Notes: generated by a model from the letters alone, not told the origin. A stretch of 64,000 nucleotides of DNA from CBDFGQ01 sp965247295 (GCA_965247295.1 CBDFGQ010000001.1:60674-124673), one strand, 5' to 3'; positions 27,506 to 36,632 are shown, counted from the first letter of the stretch. Translations and numbers: made by a program.

Positions 27506-28428
27506 ACACCACAGTGGGCGTACCGGTCAGCCTCCTCTCCCGATTCCAGCAGCGGGCCTTCTGGGTGCTTGGGGGGCTGAAGGGGGCTCCCAAGATCCCC
27601 GTGGCCATTGTAGTTCTGACGGCCTTCATGGCCATCTTTGCCGACGTAATCACGCCTCACCCTCCCCGGAGTATCAACCCCCGGGAGTCGGCCACTCCTC
27701 CCGTCTTCTCTATCCGGTCTTCTCTACCGTACTTCTATAAGAGTGGTACCGCCGACCACATCCTGGGCACCGACCGCAAGGGTCGTGACATCTTCAGCCG
27801 TCTAATCTGGGGTACCCGTGTTTCCATGGCTGTGGCAGGGGCTTCCATCGCCCTGGGTGGAGGTTTGGGGACCGCTCTAGGCCTCGTTGCAGGCTACCGG
27901 GGAGGTTGGGTAGATGCACTGATTATGCGACTGGTCGACTCCACCCTGGCCGTTCCCTCCATCCTGTTGGCACTGGTCCTGGCCATTACCATGGGCCCTA
28001 GCTTTTGGATCGTGGTCGTCGTCATAGCGTTCACCGTCTGGGCCCGCTACGCCCGTCTGGTGCGTGGCGAGGCGCTGTCCCTGAAGGAACGGGATTTCGT
28101 GGCCCTGGCCCGCGTATCCGGGGCGTCGAGCCTCAACATTATGCTCAGACATATCATGCCCAACCTCATGAGCAGCGTCATCGTGCTTTCCACCCTCCAG
28201 GTGGGCTGGGCAATCCTGGTGGAGGCATCCCTCAGCTTCCTGGGTGCGGGTATCCCACCACCCACCCCAACCTGGGGCGGTATGGTGGCCGAGGGCCGGA
28301 ACTATATCGAGACACTGTGGTGGATAACCATGTGCCCGGGGATCGCCATCATGCTGGTGGTGCTCGCCTTCAATCTCTTTGGCGACTGGCTCCGGGATGT
28401 CCTGGACCCCAAGCTGCGCAATCTCTAG
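27502..28428 (+). CDS. ABC transporter permease, DppC-like
   Basis: Second permease subunit, 308 residues. It has the N-terminal helix, the periplasmic segment with HILGTDRKGRDIFSRLIWGT that is diagnostic of DppC/OppC, and the EAA loop with ARVSGASSLNIMLRHIMPN. It ends GDWLRDVLDPKLRN, the classic C terminus. No ATP-binding subunit gene follows here, so the transporter must use ATPases encoded elsewhere. Confidence 0.92.
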   Translation: MNTTVGVPVSLLSRFQQRAFWVLGGLKGAPKIPVAIVVLTAFMAIFADVITPHPPRSINPRESATPPVFSIRSSLPYFYKSGTADHILGTDRKGRDIFSRLIWGTRVSMAVAGASIALGGGLGTALGLVAGYRGGWVDALIMRLVDSTLAVPSILLALVLAITMGPSFWIVVVVIAFTVWARYARLVRGEALSLKERDFVALARVSGASSLNIMLRHIMPNLMSSVIVLSTLQVGWAILVEASLSFLGAGIPPPTPTWGGMVAEGRNYIETLWWITMCPGIAIMLVVLAFNLFGDWLRDVLDPKLRNL

Positions 28429-28572
28429 GTTGACCGGTAAATCAGGCGCATCTCTGCCAACCGCAATTGCTGGGGCGGCTGGTGTTCGGGTTCAATATGG
28501 TCGGGGACGCCTTGGGGCACGTGCTGGTCCGGCTGCGGGGGACGTAGGGTTGAACACCGCATGGAGGCGGGC

Positions 28573-29490
28573 ATGGAGTGGGAGTTCGAGCTGATTGCAG
28601 GACCCTATGGTGGCACCACCGAAGGGCCGGTATGGGATGGGCGGGCCCTACTATTCACCCACATTCCTGGCAGCCGCATTATGCGCTTCGATCCCGAGAT
28701 TGGTGAGTGTACCGAGTACCGCGTAGGCACAAACCGGACCAACGGCTTGAGCTTCGATGCACATGGCAACCTCTATGGATGCTGCGCGGCGGGACGGTCC
28801 ATCGTACGGTTCGAGGCCGATGGTAGCACCACCACCATCGTTGACAGGCTGGACGGCAAGCGCCTCAACACACCCAACGACCTGGCTATAGACGCCCGAG
28901 GGCGGGTCTGGTTTACCAACCCCTGGAACGAGGGGAGCGTCGGCCCCACCGATCACATGGAGCTGGACCATCAGGAGGTCCTACGAGCGGATCCGCAGCC
29001 GGATGGTAACTGGACCCTTAAGCGTGCAACCTATGACTGTACCAGGCCCAATGGGATCCTGGTGTCGCCCGACCAGCAAACACTGTACGTCGCACAGAGC
29101 CACTCCGAGGCCGGGAAGCTGAGAGAGCTCAGGGCGTACCCTATCCAAGAGGATGGGTCTTTGGGACCATACGCCGTTCTGCACCAGTTTGGCGGGGACC
29201 ATCGAGGCCCCCAGCGGGGCATTGACGGAATGCGGTTCGATGCCGAAGGGAATATCGTCGCCACCGCCGGATGGTCCCGGAGCGGTCCTGGTCCCATGAT
29301 CTACGTTTTCGCGTCCTCTGGCCGTGTCCTCGAGACCCACCCTATGCCTGCCGACTCAGGCAATCCAACCAACCTATGCTTCGGCGGTCCGGACCTTTCC
29401 ACCCTATACGTGACCACCGGGGCGGGCCACCTCTTCCGGGTGGGCAACGCTGGGCGGCGAGGCTGGAGCCTGCGGACCGGACCGGGCTAG
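28573..29490 (+). CDS. SMP-30/gluconolactonase-family beta-propeller
   Basis: A 305-residue predicted lactonase/esterase of the SMP-30/gluconolaconase/LRE-like family. Motifs include EGPVWDGRALLFTHIPG with the metal-binding glutamate, NGLSFDAHGNLYGC, LNTPNDLAIDARGRVWFTNP and RPNGILVSPDQQTLYVAQS. The ATG at 28573 has GGAGG five bases upstream, so it is preferred over the ATG at 28561. Substrate is unknown. It follows the ABC permeases after about 145 bases, with no strong sign of shared transcription. Confidence 0.88.
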   Translation: MEWEFELIAGPYGGTTEGPVWDGRALLFTHIPGSRIMRFDPEIGECTEYRVGTNRTNGLSFDAHGNLYGCCAAGRSIVRFEADGSTTTIVDRLDGKRLNTPNDLAIDARGRVWFTNPWNEGSVGPTDHMELDHQEVLRADPQPDGNWTLKRATYDCTRPNGILVSPDQQTLYVAQSHSEAGKLRELRAYPIQEDGSLGPYAVLHQFGGDHRGPQRGIDGMRFDAEGNIVATAGWSRSGPGPMIYVFASSGRVLETHPMPADSGNPTNLCFGGPDLSTLYVTTGAGHLFRVGNAGRRGWSLRTGPG

Positions 29491-29629
29491 CTTTGGTGTG
29501 GCCATTGGACCAGGTTGTGTGGTCATTGGAACAGGGGGGCCCGCCGCGCCAGCGGGCATGATGATTCGGAATCTGTCAGCGGGCGCTTGGCCTGCCTTTG
29601 AGCCGTTCGCACATAATATTTTGTATAGC

Positions 29630-29658
29630 TTGAATTTGGCATGTGGCGATGCTAATAT
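29630..29658 (+). promoter_or_regulatory. Candidate promoter for the DUF1800/NHL pair
   Basis: TTGAAT (29630-29635), a 17-base spacer and TAATAT (29653-29658) in an AT-rich patch unlike the rest of the region. The DUF1800 start is 70 bases downstream. A GCCCGC/GCGGGC hairpin at 29539-29557 lies earlier in the gap and may end the SMP-30 transcript. Confidence 0.5.
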
Positions 29659-29727
29659 TGGAGTGCTAAAATCCCACATCGGAACGTTCTCCGGCGATGG
29701 TAATTTCCGGTTGCTAAGGAGGGACAA

Positions 29728-31146
29728 ATGGCGGAGAGTGACATAGCTTTAATGGCCCACCTGATGCGGCGAGCCGGCTTCGGGGCCACCAGGGACGAGC
29801 TGGAGGCCTATGTGTCCAAGGGGTACGAGGAGACGGTGGAAGAGCTGTTGCATCCGGAGCGGCTTCCTGACTGGGAGGAGGACATTTACCTGAGAGACTT
29901 TCCGGACCTCCAGGACAGGACTGCAGACATGCCCAACGAGATCTACTGGACCTACAGGATGATTGCCACACAGCGTCCCCTGGAGGAGAAGATAACCCTC
30001 TTCTGGCACGGAATATTGTGCGCCGGAGGGGGCAAAGCGGACAACACCCTCAACGTGAGCCATCAGGTCGAGATGTTCCGCCGACGCGGTATGGGGAGTT
30101 TCCGCGACCTGCTCGTAGAGCTATCCAGGGACCCGGCCATGCTCTACTACCTGGACAACGTGGAGAACCACAAGGGCTCCATCAACGAGAACTACGGCCG
30201 TGAGCTGCTGGAGCTGTTTACCATGGGCGTGGGCATGGACGGCCAGCCTAACTACTCCGAGGACGACGTCAAGGCCTGCTCCCGTGCCTTCACCGGCTGG
30301 ACCGTAGAGACCCCGTTGCCAGCCTTCCCTTATGTAGCCCGGACGTGGTATTTCACGTACGACCCGGGAGACCACGACGACGGCGAAAAGACGTTCCTGG
30401 GGGAGACGGGGCGCTGGAACGGGGAGGACATAATAGATATAATCGTCCGCCAGCCGTCTACCATCCGGTTTATCTCGAGGCACCTGTACAACTTCTTCGT
30501 GGCCGACGAGGCTCCGGTGCCCAACTGGAACGACACCCCACCCCAGGACATAGAGGCGATCGAGCTACTGGAAAATACCTTCGTTGAGAGCGACTACAAC
30601 ATCCGCGAGGTGCTCCGGGTGCTGTTTAACGCAGACTTCTTCAAGAACGCGCGGTTCAAGAAGGTCAAGAGCCCGGCTGAGCTGGTGGTGGGGACCATGA
30701 GGCTGGTGGGGGACTACAAGGCCCCCAAGCTTGGCCTGAAGGACATAGTGTGGGAGATGGTCTACATGGGCCAGCAGCTTATGAATCCACCTACCGTCGA
30801 AGGATGGCACACCGGGCGGGAGTGGATAGACACGGGTACCCTGGTGGGGCGGACCAACTTCGTGGCGGACCAGCTGGGCAGGAGCCACCTGCCGGGCGTC
30901 CAGGCCATACTGGACAGGCTCATGGCCCGGAGCGACTCCAATACCCCCGAAGGCTTCGTGGATGGGTGCCTCGACCTGCTGGGGCCCCTTGAGGTAACCG
31001 AGAAAACCCGCGGCGCTCTGGTGGCCCATGCACAGAAGGGCGGAGCCCTCACCCGGGACACCGAGGAGGACCGGACCGAGTTCAAAAAGAGGGCGGTGGA
31101 GATGCTGCAGGTTATCTCAGCTTGTGGCGAGTACCAGTACGGCTGA
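29728..31146 (+). CDS. DUF1800 family protein
   Basis: A 472-residue member of DUF1800, a large bacterial family of unknown function. Typical segments are HLMRRAGFGATRDELE at the N terminus, EKITLFWHGILCAGG, INENYGRELLELFTMG, ACSRAFTGWTV and MGQQLMNPPTVEGWHTGREW. There is no signal peptide, unlike many members. The start has TAAGGAGGG upstream. DUF1800 genes are often followed by a DUF1501 gene; here an NHL-repeat gene follows 47 bases on instead. Confidence 0.9.
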   Translation: MAESDIALMAHLMRRAGFGATRDELEAYVSKGYEETVEELLHPERLPDWEEDIYLRDFPDLQDRTADMPNEIYWTYRMIATQRPLEEKITLFWHGILCAGGGKADNTLNVSHQVEMFRRRGMGSFRDLLVELSRDPAMLYYLDNVENHKGSINENYGRELLELFTMGVGMDGQPNYSEDDVKACSRAFTGWTVETPLPAFPYVARTWYFTYDPGDHDDGEKTFLGETGRWNGEDIIDIIVRQPSTIRFISRHLYNFFVADEAPVPNWNDTPPQDIEAIELLENTFVESDYNIREVLRVLFNADFFKNARFKKVKSPAELVVGTMRLVGDYKAPKLGLKDIVWEMVYMGQQLMNPPTVEGWHTGREWIDTGTLVGRTNFVADQLGRSHLPGVQAILDRLMARSDSNTPEGFVDGCLDLLGPLEVTEKTRGALVAHAQKGGALTRDTEEDRTEFKKRAVEMLQVISACGEYQYG

Positions 31147-31193
31147 TGGTTTGAGACTATACCTGCTCATAGTCAGGGCACAGCGAGGTAGAG

Positions 31194-32183
31194 ATGACGA
31201 GTGTATCCTTCGGCGTCACCAGTAGGCATTACCATTACTCCCACACCATAGGTCGCCGCACCTTCTTCGGTGAGGGGTTCCGCCATCCCATGGACCTGGC
31301 CATCGATAAGGATGGCGTGGTATACGCTCCCAACCGTGCGACTCAGCAGGCCGCGGACAAAGGCATACGGGTTACGATGTTCACCTTAGACGAGGAGTAT
31401 ATCGGCCAGTTTTCCGAGTTCGGTGAGGACGACGGCCAGATGGTAGGCCCCATATCCATTGCCCTGGACGGCCAGGAGAACGTGTATGTGGCCGACAATT
31501 GGCTAAACCGGATATCGATATTCGACAACAAGAGGGAATTTCTGGCCAAGTGGGGCGAAGGCGGAAGCGGCGACGGCCAGCTGGACCAGCCCTTTGGAAT
31601 CGCCTTTGACTCGGACTATAACCTCTACGTGGTTGACAGCCACAACAACCGGATCCAGAAGTTCACCAAGGATGGTAAGTTCCTGGACAAGTGGGGCGAG
31701 GCAGGAGATGGCCCCGGCCAGTTTAACCTTCCCTGGGGTATCACGGTGGACGACAATGGAGACGTGTATGTAGCCGACTGGAGAAACGACCGTATCCAGA
31801 AGTTTACCGCCGCCGGCGAGTATCTGGCGGAGTTCGGCTCCTCCGGACAGGACGTAGGTCAGTTCTACCGTCCGTCCGGCGTCGCCGTTGACAAAGAGGG
31901 GGACATCTACGTGGCGGATTGGGGCAATCACCGTGTACAGGTGCTCACTCCCGAAGGGCGGCACATCACGACCTTCACCGGAGACGCCACCCTCTCCAAG
32001 TGGGGGAAAATGTCGTTGGATGCCAACCCAGACATGACCCGTCAGCGGAAGCTGGTAAGGGACTTTAAGCAGGAAAGGGAGTTCTGGAACCCGGTGGCAA
32101 TACGCATCGACCCAACAGGAAGGGTGCTTGTGGCGGACTGTCAGCAGCACCGTATACAGATTTACCAGAAGGAGGGCTACTGA
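31194..32183 (+). CDS. NHL-repeat beta-propeller protein
   Basis: A 329-residue protein built from NHL repeats forming a six-bladed propeller. At least four blades are clear, for example DGQLDQPFGIAFDSDYNLYV, GPGQFNLPWGITVDDNGDVY and GQFYRPSGVAVDKEGDIYVA, each followed by an N-R-I-Q-like strand. There is no signal peptide. NHL proteins act as binding or scaffolding platforms, and some as lyases; no catalytic residues are evident. It probably shares a transcript with the DUF1800 gene. Confidence 0.88.
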   Translation: MTSVSFGVTSRHYHYSHTIGRRTFFGEGFRHPMDLAIDKDGVVYAPNRATQQAADKGIRVTMFTLDEEYIGQFSEFGEDDGQMVGPISIALDGQENVYVADNWLNRISIFDNKREFLAKWGEGGSGDGQLDQPFGIAFDSDYNLYVVDSHNNRIQKFTKDGKFLDKWGEAGDGPGQFNLPWGITVDDNGDVYVADWRNDRIQKFTAAGEYLAEFGSSGQDVGQFYRPSGVAVDKEGDIYVADWGNHRVQVLTPEGRHITTFTGDATLSKWGKMSLDANPDMTRQRKLVRDFKQEREFWNPVAIRIDPTGRVLVADCQQHRIQIYQKEGY

Positions 32184-32318
32184 GCCTTAGCCTACTATGT
32201 CCTGACTCGGCCCTTTTGCAGCCTCCTCGTGCGCAGCGTGCTTGACATTGGCCCCGGCGAACCCCACCATTGGTTATAGGCCCGGTTCGGGCCCGACTCG
32301 TGGATTTGCCACCATAGC

Positions 32319-33293
32319 ATGAAGCGCCGTGGCCTGATAACCTTCGCAATTCTTGCGGTTGCCGTTTTCGCTGGCCTGGCACTCTATGGAGACTTCCCAG
32401 AGCTTTTCGCCGAGATCTCCTCTTTCTCCCCCGCTTACTGGTTCATGGCTCTTGGACTGGCCCTTGTCAACTACCTTTTCCGCTTCGCCCGCTGGCAGTA
32501 CTACCTGAGGATACTGGACATCAGGGTCGGCGTGGTGGCGAGCCTGGGCATATTCGCTGCCGGCCTTAGCATGGTCATGAGTCCCGGTCGGGTGGGCGAG
32601 CTGGCCAAGTCGTTCTTTCTAAGAGATAAGCTGAACGTCCCGGTAGCCTCGTCCTCGGCCGCCGTGGTCGCCGAGCGCATCACCGACCTCATCGCGGTAC
32701 TGCTCTTGAGCACCTGGGGCCTGATTCTTGTGCCCTACGGTTGGGCGCTTGCCCTGGCCATGCTGAGTGTCATCGGGGCCTTCCTCCTGCTGGTGGTCTC
32801 ACCCTGGGGGAGCGAGAAGCTTCTCCGGCTCCCGCTGCCTGGACGCTGGCGGCCATTTCTGGTCACTTCAAGAGAAGCCTTTCAGCGGGTCTTCGCTGTG
32901 AAGGCCTTGGGAGTGGCCGTGGTCCTGGCCCTGCTGGCGTGGCTGGCCGAGGGGTTGGCACTTTGGGTCGTGCTGAGGGGGCTGGATGCAGAAGGGTCCC
33001 TGGGGCAGGCGGTGTCAATCTACGCCGCGGCGACACTGCTGGGTGCCATAACCATGCTGCCCGGCGGACTGGTGGGTACTGAGGGGGGCATGGTAGCATT
33101 GCTCCAACAGCTGGACTTGACAAGGACCCAGGCCTCTACGGCCACCTTCATAATCAGGGTCTGCACCCTCTGGTTCGCCGTGGCCATCGGCGTTCTGGGC
33201 CTGCTCTACGTGCAGCTATTCATGCCACGAAAGAGGCCGAAAGAGGCTGAAACCGTCTCCGGGTACGCGGGTGCGGGAGACGGCGAATTTTGA
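32319..33293 (+). CDS. UPF0104 / lysylphosphatidylglycerol-synthase-TM-like flippase family protein
   Basis: An integral membrane protein of 324 residues with about eight helices. The family pattern is seen in FRFARWQYYLRILD, GLSMVMSPGRVGELAKSFFL, VAERITDLIAVLLLS and MLPGGLVGTEGGMVALL. Such proteins resemble the membrane part of MprF and glycan-modifying AglD-like proteins. The next gene is a DPPR-synthase-like UbiA protein, 21 bases on, which supports a role in cell-envelope lipid or glycan chemistry. Confidence 0.85.
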   Translation: MKRRGLITFAILAVAVFAGLALYGDFPELFAEISSFSPAYWFMALGLALVNYLFRFARWQYYLRILDIRVGVVASLGIFAAGLSMVMSPGRVGELAKSFFLRDKLNVPVASSSAAVVAERITDLIAVLLLSTWGLILVPYGWALALAMLSVIGAFLLLVVSPWGSEKLLRLPLPGRWRPFLVTSREAFQRVFAVKALGVAVVLALLAWLAEGLALWVVLRGLDAEGSLGQAVSIYAAATLLGAITMLPGGLVGTEGGMVALLQQLDLTRTQASTATFIIRVCTLWFAVAIGVLGLLYVQLFMPRKRPKEAETVSGYAGAGDGEF

Positions 33294-33314
33294 GCGTACA
33301 GAGAGGGCACCTAC

Positions 33315-34277
33315 TTGGCGGATAGCGACCCGGCAGTTGGCAAGGTGAAGGGAAGGTCCATGTCCCTTCCAGGACCGCTTGGCCTCGGTTGGGCGACGGT
33401 CCTGTCCACCCGCCCCGTTCAGTGGACCAAGAGTGCCCTGCTGTTCTTACCTCTAGCCTTCGCCCTGGACGAGCGGTGGTCCCTGGGCGAGACAGACACT
33501 TTGGCCGAGCTCTTCCTGCGGGTCGTGGCGGGGGCCGTGATCTTTTGCGCCCTTTCGGGGTCAGTCTACATCATCAACGACATATTCGACCGGGAGCGAG
33601 ACAGGGTCCATCCTAGAAAGCGCAAACGTCCCATCGCCTCTGGAGAGTTGCCCCTGCCGGCGGCCCAGATTGCTTCCGGGCTATTGATGGCTTCGTCCCT
33701 TGCCGGTGGCTTTTTGTTGAACACGGAATTTGGCATTGTCTGTGCCGTATATGTTGTCACGAACCTTTCCTATTCCTCCTTCCTCAAGGGAATAATAATT
33801 CTCGACGTCATGCTGGTCGGGTCGGGGTACCTGTTGCGGGCGGTGGCGGGAGCGCTGGTTATCGATGTCACCATCTCGCCCTGGCTGTACACCACCATCG
33901 GATTGGGAGCGCTGTTCATAGCTCTGAGCAAGCGGTACAGCGAACTGAAGGCGGCCGGGAGCCACGCGTCCGACCAGCGGACCGTGCTGGAGCAGTACAG
34001 TCAGCCGTTACTAAGCCAGCTGATAAGCATAACGAGCACCGCCACGTTGGTCGCCTACGCCCTGTATACCTTTACCGCCGAGAACGTGCCGGACAACCAC
34101 AGTATGATGCTTACCGTGCCTTTTGTGATATTCGGCCTGTTCCGCTATCTGTATCTGGTAAATCAGACCACGGAAGCGGAAAGCCCCGAGCTGGTGATAA
34201 TCCGAGACAAGCCACTGGTAACGGCCGTAATACTGTGGGCGGCGACGGCTGTCATCGTTCTGGCAGTGAGCAGGTGA
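33315..34277 (+). CDS. UbiA-family prenyltransferase, decaprenyl-phosphate phosphoribosyltransferase-like
   Basis: Membrane prenyltransferase of 320 residues. The Asp-rich motif NDIFDRERDRVHPRKRKRPI and the early RPVQWTKSALLFLPL match 5-phosphoribosyl-1-diphosphate:decaprenyl-phosphate transferases more than menaquinone or haem UbiA enzymes. These make decaprenylphosphoryl sugars for cell-wall arabinan in actinobacteria; the acceptor in this organism is unknown. A TTG at 33315 opens the frame; the ATG at 33360 is an alternative start that would leave the domain complete. Confidence 0.85.
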   Translation: MADSDPAVGKVKGRSMSLPGPLGLGWATVLSTRPVQWTKSALLFLPLAFALDERWSLGETDTLAELFLRVVAGAVIFCALSGSVYIINDIFDRERDRVHPRKRKRPIASGELPLPAAQIASGLLMASSLAGGFLLNTEFGIVCAVYVVTNLSYSSFLKGIIILDVMLVGSGYLLRAVAGALVIDVTISPWLYTTIGLGALFIALSKRYSELKAAGSHASDQRTVLEQYSQPLLSQLISITSTATLVAYALYTFTAENVPDNHSMMLTVPFVIFGLFRYLYLVNQTTEAESPELVIIRDKPLVTAVILWAATAVIVLAVSR

Positions 34278-34300
34278 CGGATTACTCCACGGAACTCTCC

Positions 34301-34329
34301 TTGACACCCCTACGTACGCACCATAAAAT
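34301..34329 (+). promoter_or_regulatory. Promoter for rplU-rpmA-rpmE
   Basis: TTGACA (34301-34306), a 17-base spacer and TAAAAT (34324-34329), a near-consensus sigma-70 promoter. The rplU ATG lies 17 bases past the -10 box, leaving a very short leader. Confidence 0.65.
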
Positions 34330-34346
34330 GGACTCCAGGGAATGGA

Positions 34347-35099
34347 ATGGACTACGCAATCGTAAAAACGGGGAGCAAGCAGTACCGGGTCGAGCCGGGC
34401 GACGTCATTGACGTGGAAAAGCTCCCGGTGGAAGAGGGCTCTTCGGTGGAGCTCCCCGATGTTCTGGCGGTTACCAGGCAGGGCGAGCTCATACTTGGCA
34501 GCCCACTGGTCTCCAACGCCAGCGTCATCGCCGAGGTGCGGGCCCAGGACCGGGATGACAAGATCATCGTCTTCAAGTACAAGAGGAAGGTCCGATACCG
34601 CCGTAAGAAGGGCCACCGTCAGTTCTACACCAGGCTGGCTATCACGTCCATAATGCTGGATGGGGAAGAGATCGCGGCCTGGAGCTGGCCATCCTATCCC
34701 GCCCCGGTACGGCAGGAGGAGCCACCTGAGGATGTCTTGGAGGAGGTTGAGGCCGCGCCCCTGTCCGACGCTGAGGAAGAGGAATTAACCCAACCCGAGG
34801 ATACGGTAACGGAAGCGCCAGAGGACGAGGCCGTGGATCAGGCCATTGAGGAACCTGCCGAGGAGACACTGGTCCAGGCCGAAGACACGAACGTAGAGGC
34901 GCCCCAGGATGACGTGGGCGATGGGGAAATAACTCAACCCGAGGATACGGTAATGGAAGCGTCGGAGAACGAGGTCGTGGCTCCGGCCGTTGAGGAATCC
35001 GCCGAGGAGATAGCGGTCCAGGCGGAAGACATGATAGTAGAGGCACGACAGGACGACGAGGAGGCCACGGACGAGTCCCGGGGCGAAGGAGCACGATAA
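34347..35099 (+). CDS. rplU: 50S ribosomal protein L21 with a long acidic C-terminal extension
   Basis: Ribosomal protein L21. Residues 1-105 are the normal domain: MDYAIVKTGSKQYRVEPGD, KIIVFKYKRKVRYRRKKGH and the closing FYTRLAITSIML. Past residue 110 lie about 140 extra residues, very rich in Glu, Asp, Ala and Val, with two tandem 48-residue copies (each opening with TQPEDTV). L21 is normally near 103 residues. The extension probably projects from the ribosome or is unstructured. It is followed at once by rpmA (TAATG overlap). Confidence 0.92.
   Translation: MDYAIVKTGSKQYRVEPGDVIDVEKLPVEEGSSVELPDVLAVTRQGELILGSPLVSNASVIAEVRAQDRDDKIIVFKYKRKVRYRRKKGHRQFYTRLAITSIMLDGEEIAAWSWPSYPAPVRQEEPPEDVLEEVEAAPLSDAEEEELTQPEDTVTEAPEDEAVDQAIEEPAEETLVQAEDTNVEAPQDDVGDGEITQPEDTVMEASENEVVAPAVEESAEEIAVQAEDMIVEARQDDEEATDESRGEGAR
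34782..35069 (+). repeat. Two tandem 144-bp coding repeats in rplU
   Basis: Copy 1 spans 34782-34925 and copy 2 spans 34926-35069. Each starts GAA-(TTA/ATA)-AC(C/T)-CAACCCGAGGATACGG, in frame, so each adds 48 acidic residues. Strong nucleotide identity in the first 35 bases shows a recent duplication. Confidence 0.8.
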
Positions 35100-35368
35100 T
35101 GGCTCACAAGAAGGCGGGAGGCAGTTCCCGAAACGGCCGCGACAGCAACTCCAAAAGGCTGGGAGTAAAGCGCTCTGATGGGCAGCATGTGACTACTGGC
35201 TGCATCATCATGAGGCAGCGCGGCACTCGTATCCGCCCCGGCACGAACGTCGGCCTCGGTCGGGACTTTACCCTTTTCGCCCTGGTAGATGGGCGCGTGA
35301 AGTTCGAGTGGGCGGCCAAGGGGAAACGCAAGGCCAGTGTCTATCCAATAGCGTCAGAGGTAAATTAA
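35099..35368 (+). CDS. rpmA: 50S ribosomal protein L27
   Basis: L27, 89 residues, located near the peptidyl-transferase centre with its N terminus. It begins MAHKKAGGSSRNGRDSNSKR, the mature form without a cleaved leader, and contains LGVKRSDGQHVTTGCIIMRQ and RPGTNVGLGRDFTLFAL. The ATG overlaps the rplU stop (TAATG), the standard L21-L27 pairing. Confidence 0.97.
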   Translation: MAHKKAGGSSRNGRDSNSKRLGVKRSDGQHVTTGCIIMRQRGTRIRPGTNVGLGRDFTLFALVDGRVKFEWAAKGKRKASVYPIASEVN

Positions 35369-35375
35369 GGAACCC

Positions 35376-35576
35376 ATGAAGAAAGACATTCATCCGGAGT
35401 ATTACGCCGCCACGGTTACCTGCTCCTGTGGCAGCACCTTTGTCACTGGGGCTACCAAACCCGCGCTGCGGGTGGAGATTTGCAGCAGGTGCCACCCGTT
35501 CTATACCGGTCAGCAGCGGGTGGTGGACACCGAGGGCAGAATCGAACGCCTGAAGCGGCGCTTTAATATCACGTAG
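35376..35576 (+). CDS. rpmE: 50S ribosomal protein L31 (zinc-binding form)
   Basis: L31, 66 residues. It starts MKKDIHPEYY and keeps all four zinc ligands: Cys16 and Cys18 in TCSCGSTF, Cys36 and Cys39 in EICSRCHPFYTG. This is the C+ type; the zinc-free paralogue used under zinc starvation is not seen here. It follows rpmA after seven bases. Confidence 0.97.
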   Translation: MKKDIHPEYYAATVTCSCGSTFVTGATKPALRVEICSRCHPFYTGQQRVVDTEGRIERLKRRFNIT

Positions 35577-35660
35577 CACCCGTGTGAAGCAACGTTGGAG
35601 GGGGCAGGAAGTCCGGCCTTAGCGAGCCGAGGACGCCTGCCCCGTCATCTGTCTGTGGAG

Positions 35661-36632
35661 GTGAGTACCCTGGCGGAGCCACAGTTTTTCTACGGCGGCC
35701 AGGCCGTTATGGAAGGCGTGATGATACGCGGAAGGCGTAACTTCAGCCTGGCCGTGCGCCGCATCAACGGCCAGGTGTACGCGGTTTCCGAGCCCCTGAG
35801 TCAGTTTTACACGGGGAGGCTGCGTCGAGTTCCCCTGATCAGGGGCGGCCTGGTGCTGGCGGAGACACTGACGCTGGGGGTCAAGGCCCTGAACCGCTCG
35901 GCCATGATGGCCATCGAAGACCAGACGGGCGGCACGGAAGAGGTGCCCCGCTGGATCATGGCCGCCAGCCTCACCGTGGCATTTATCCTGGGCATAGGCA
36001 TCTTCTTCATTATGCCCCTGTTCGCGACACGTCCCCTAGAGTCCGTCATATCTTCGGAGCCGCTGATCAACCTAATAGAGGGCCTGATAAGGCTGGCGTT
36101 GCTGGTAGCCTACATCGGGGGAATCGGGCTGCTTCCCGACATCAGGCGCATCTTCGCCTATCACGGCGCGGAGCATATGGCCGTACACACCCATGAGGCG
36201 GGGCTGCCACTGGAGGTGGCTAACACCCGCCGTTTTCCCACGGCCCACCCCCGCTGTGGCACCGCCTTCTTACTGACGGTCATGGTTGTGTCTATCGTAA
36301 TCTTCACTTTCGTGGGGCGCTCCCCACTATGGTGGCTCGTCGCCTCACGCATCGTCTTCATCCCCGCTATCGCCGCCATTAGCTACGAGGTACTCCGCTT
36401 CAGCGGGGCCCATCGTCGCAATCCCATTACCGGACTGATCAGCTATCCGGGGCTGCTGCTCCAGCGCCTGACCACCCGCCAACCGGATGATGGCCAGCTG
36501 GAGGTCGCCATCTGCGCCATGGAAACTGCCCTGGCGGCCGACGAGGGCCGGCATCCGGCCCACCAGGCTGAACAGGAGTTTGGGTTCCCTTCCGAGGGCG
36601 GCCAGGTGGAGGGTGGGGAGGCCGTCCACTGA
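35661..36632 (+). CDS. DUF1385 family membrane protein
   Basis: A 323-residue protein of the DUF1385 (YqhQ-like) family, which commonly sits near rpmE and prfA in bacteria. The N terminus has YGGQAVMEGVMIRGRRNFSL and a short segment ending RRVPLIRGGLVLAETL. Four to five membrane helices follow, and HGAEHMAVHTHEAG and HPRCGTAFLLTVMVVS are conserved. Function is unknown. The start is uncertain: GTG 35661 is given, with GTG 35655 or a later codon also possible. No prfA follows. Confidence 0.85.
   Translation: MSTLAEPQFFYGGQAVMEGVMIRGRRNFSLAVRRINGQVYAVSEPLSQFYTGRLRRVPLIRGGLVLAETLTLGVKALNRSAMMAIEDQTGGTEEVPRWIMAASLTVAFILGIGIFFIMPLFATRPLESVISSEPLINLIEGLIRLALLVAYIGGIGLLPDIRRIFAYHGAEHMAVHTHEAGLPLEVANTRRFPTAHPRCGTAFLLTVMVVSIVIFTFVGRSPLWWLVASRIVFIPAIAAISYEVLRFSGAHRRNPITGLISYPGLLLQRLTTRQPDDGQLEVAICAMETALAADEGRHPAHQAEQEFGFPSEGGQVEGGEAVH

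Noticed and set aside
32242..32280. Promoter TTGACA ... TATAGG before the flippase-like gene
   Set aside because: The spacer would be 27 bases; no -10 box lies at 16-18 bases.
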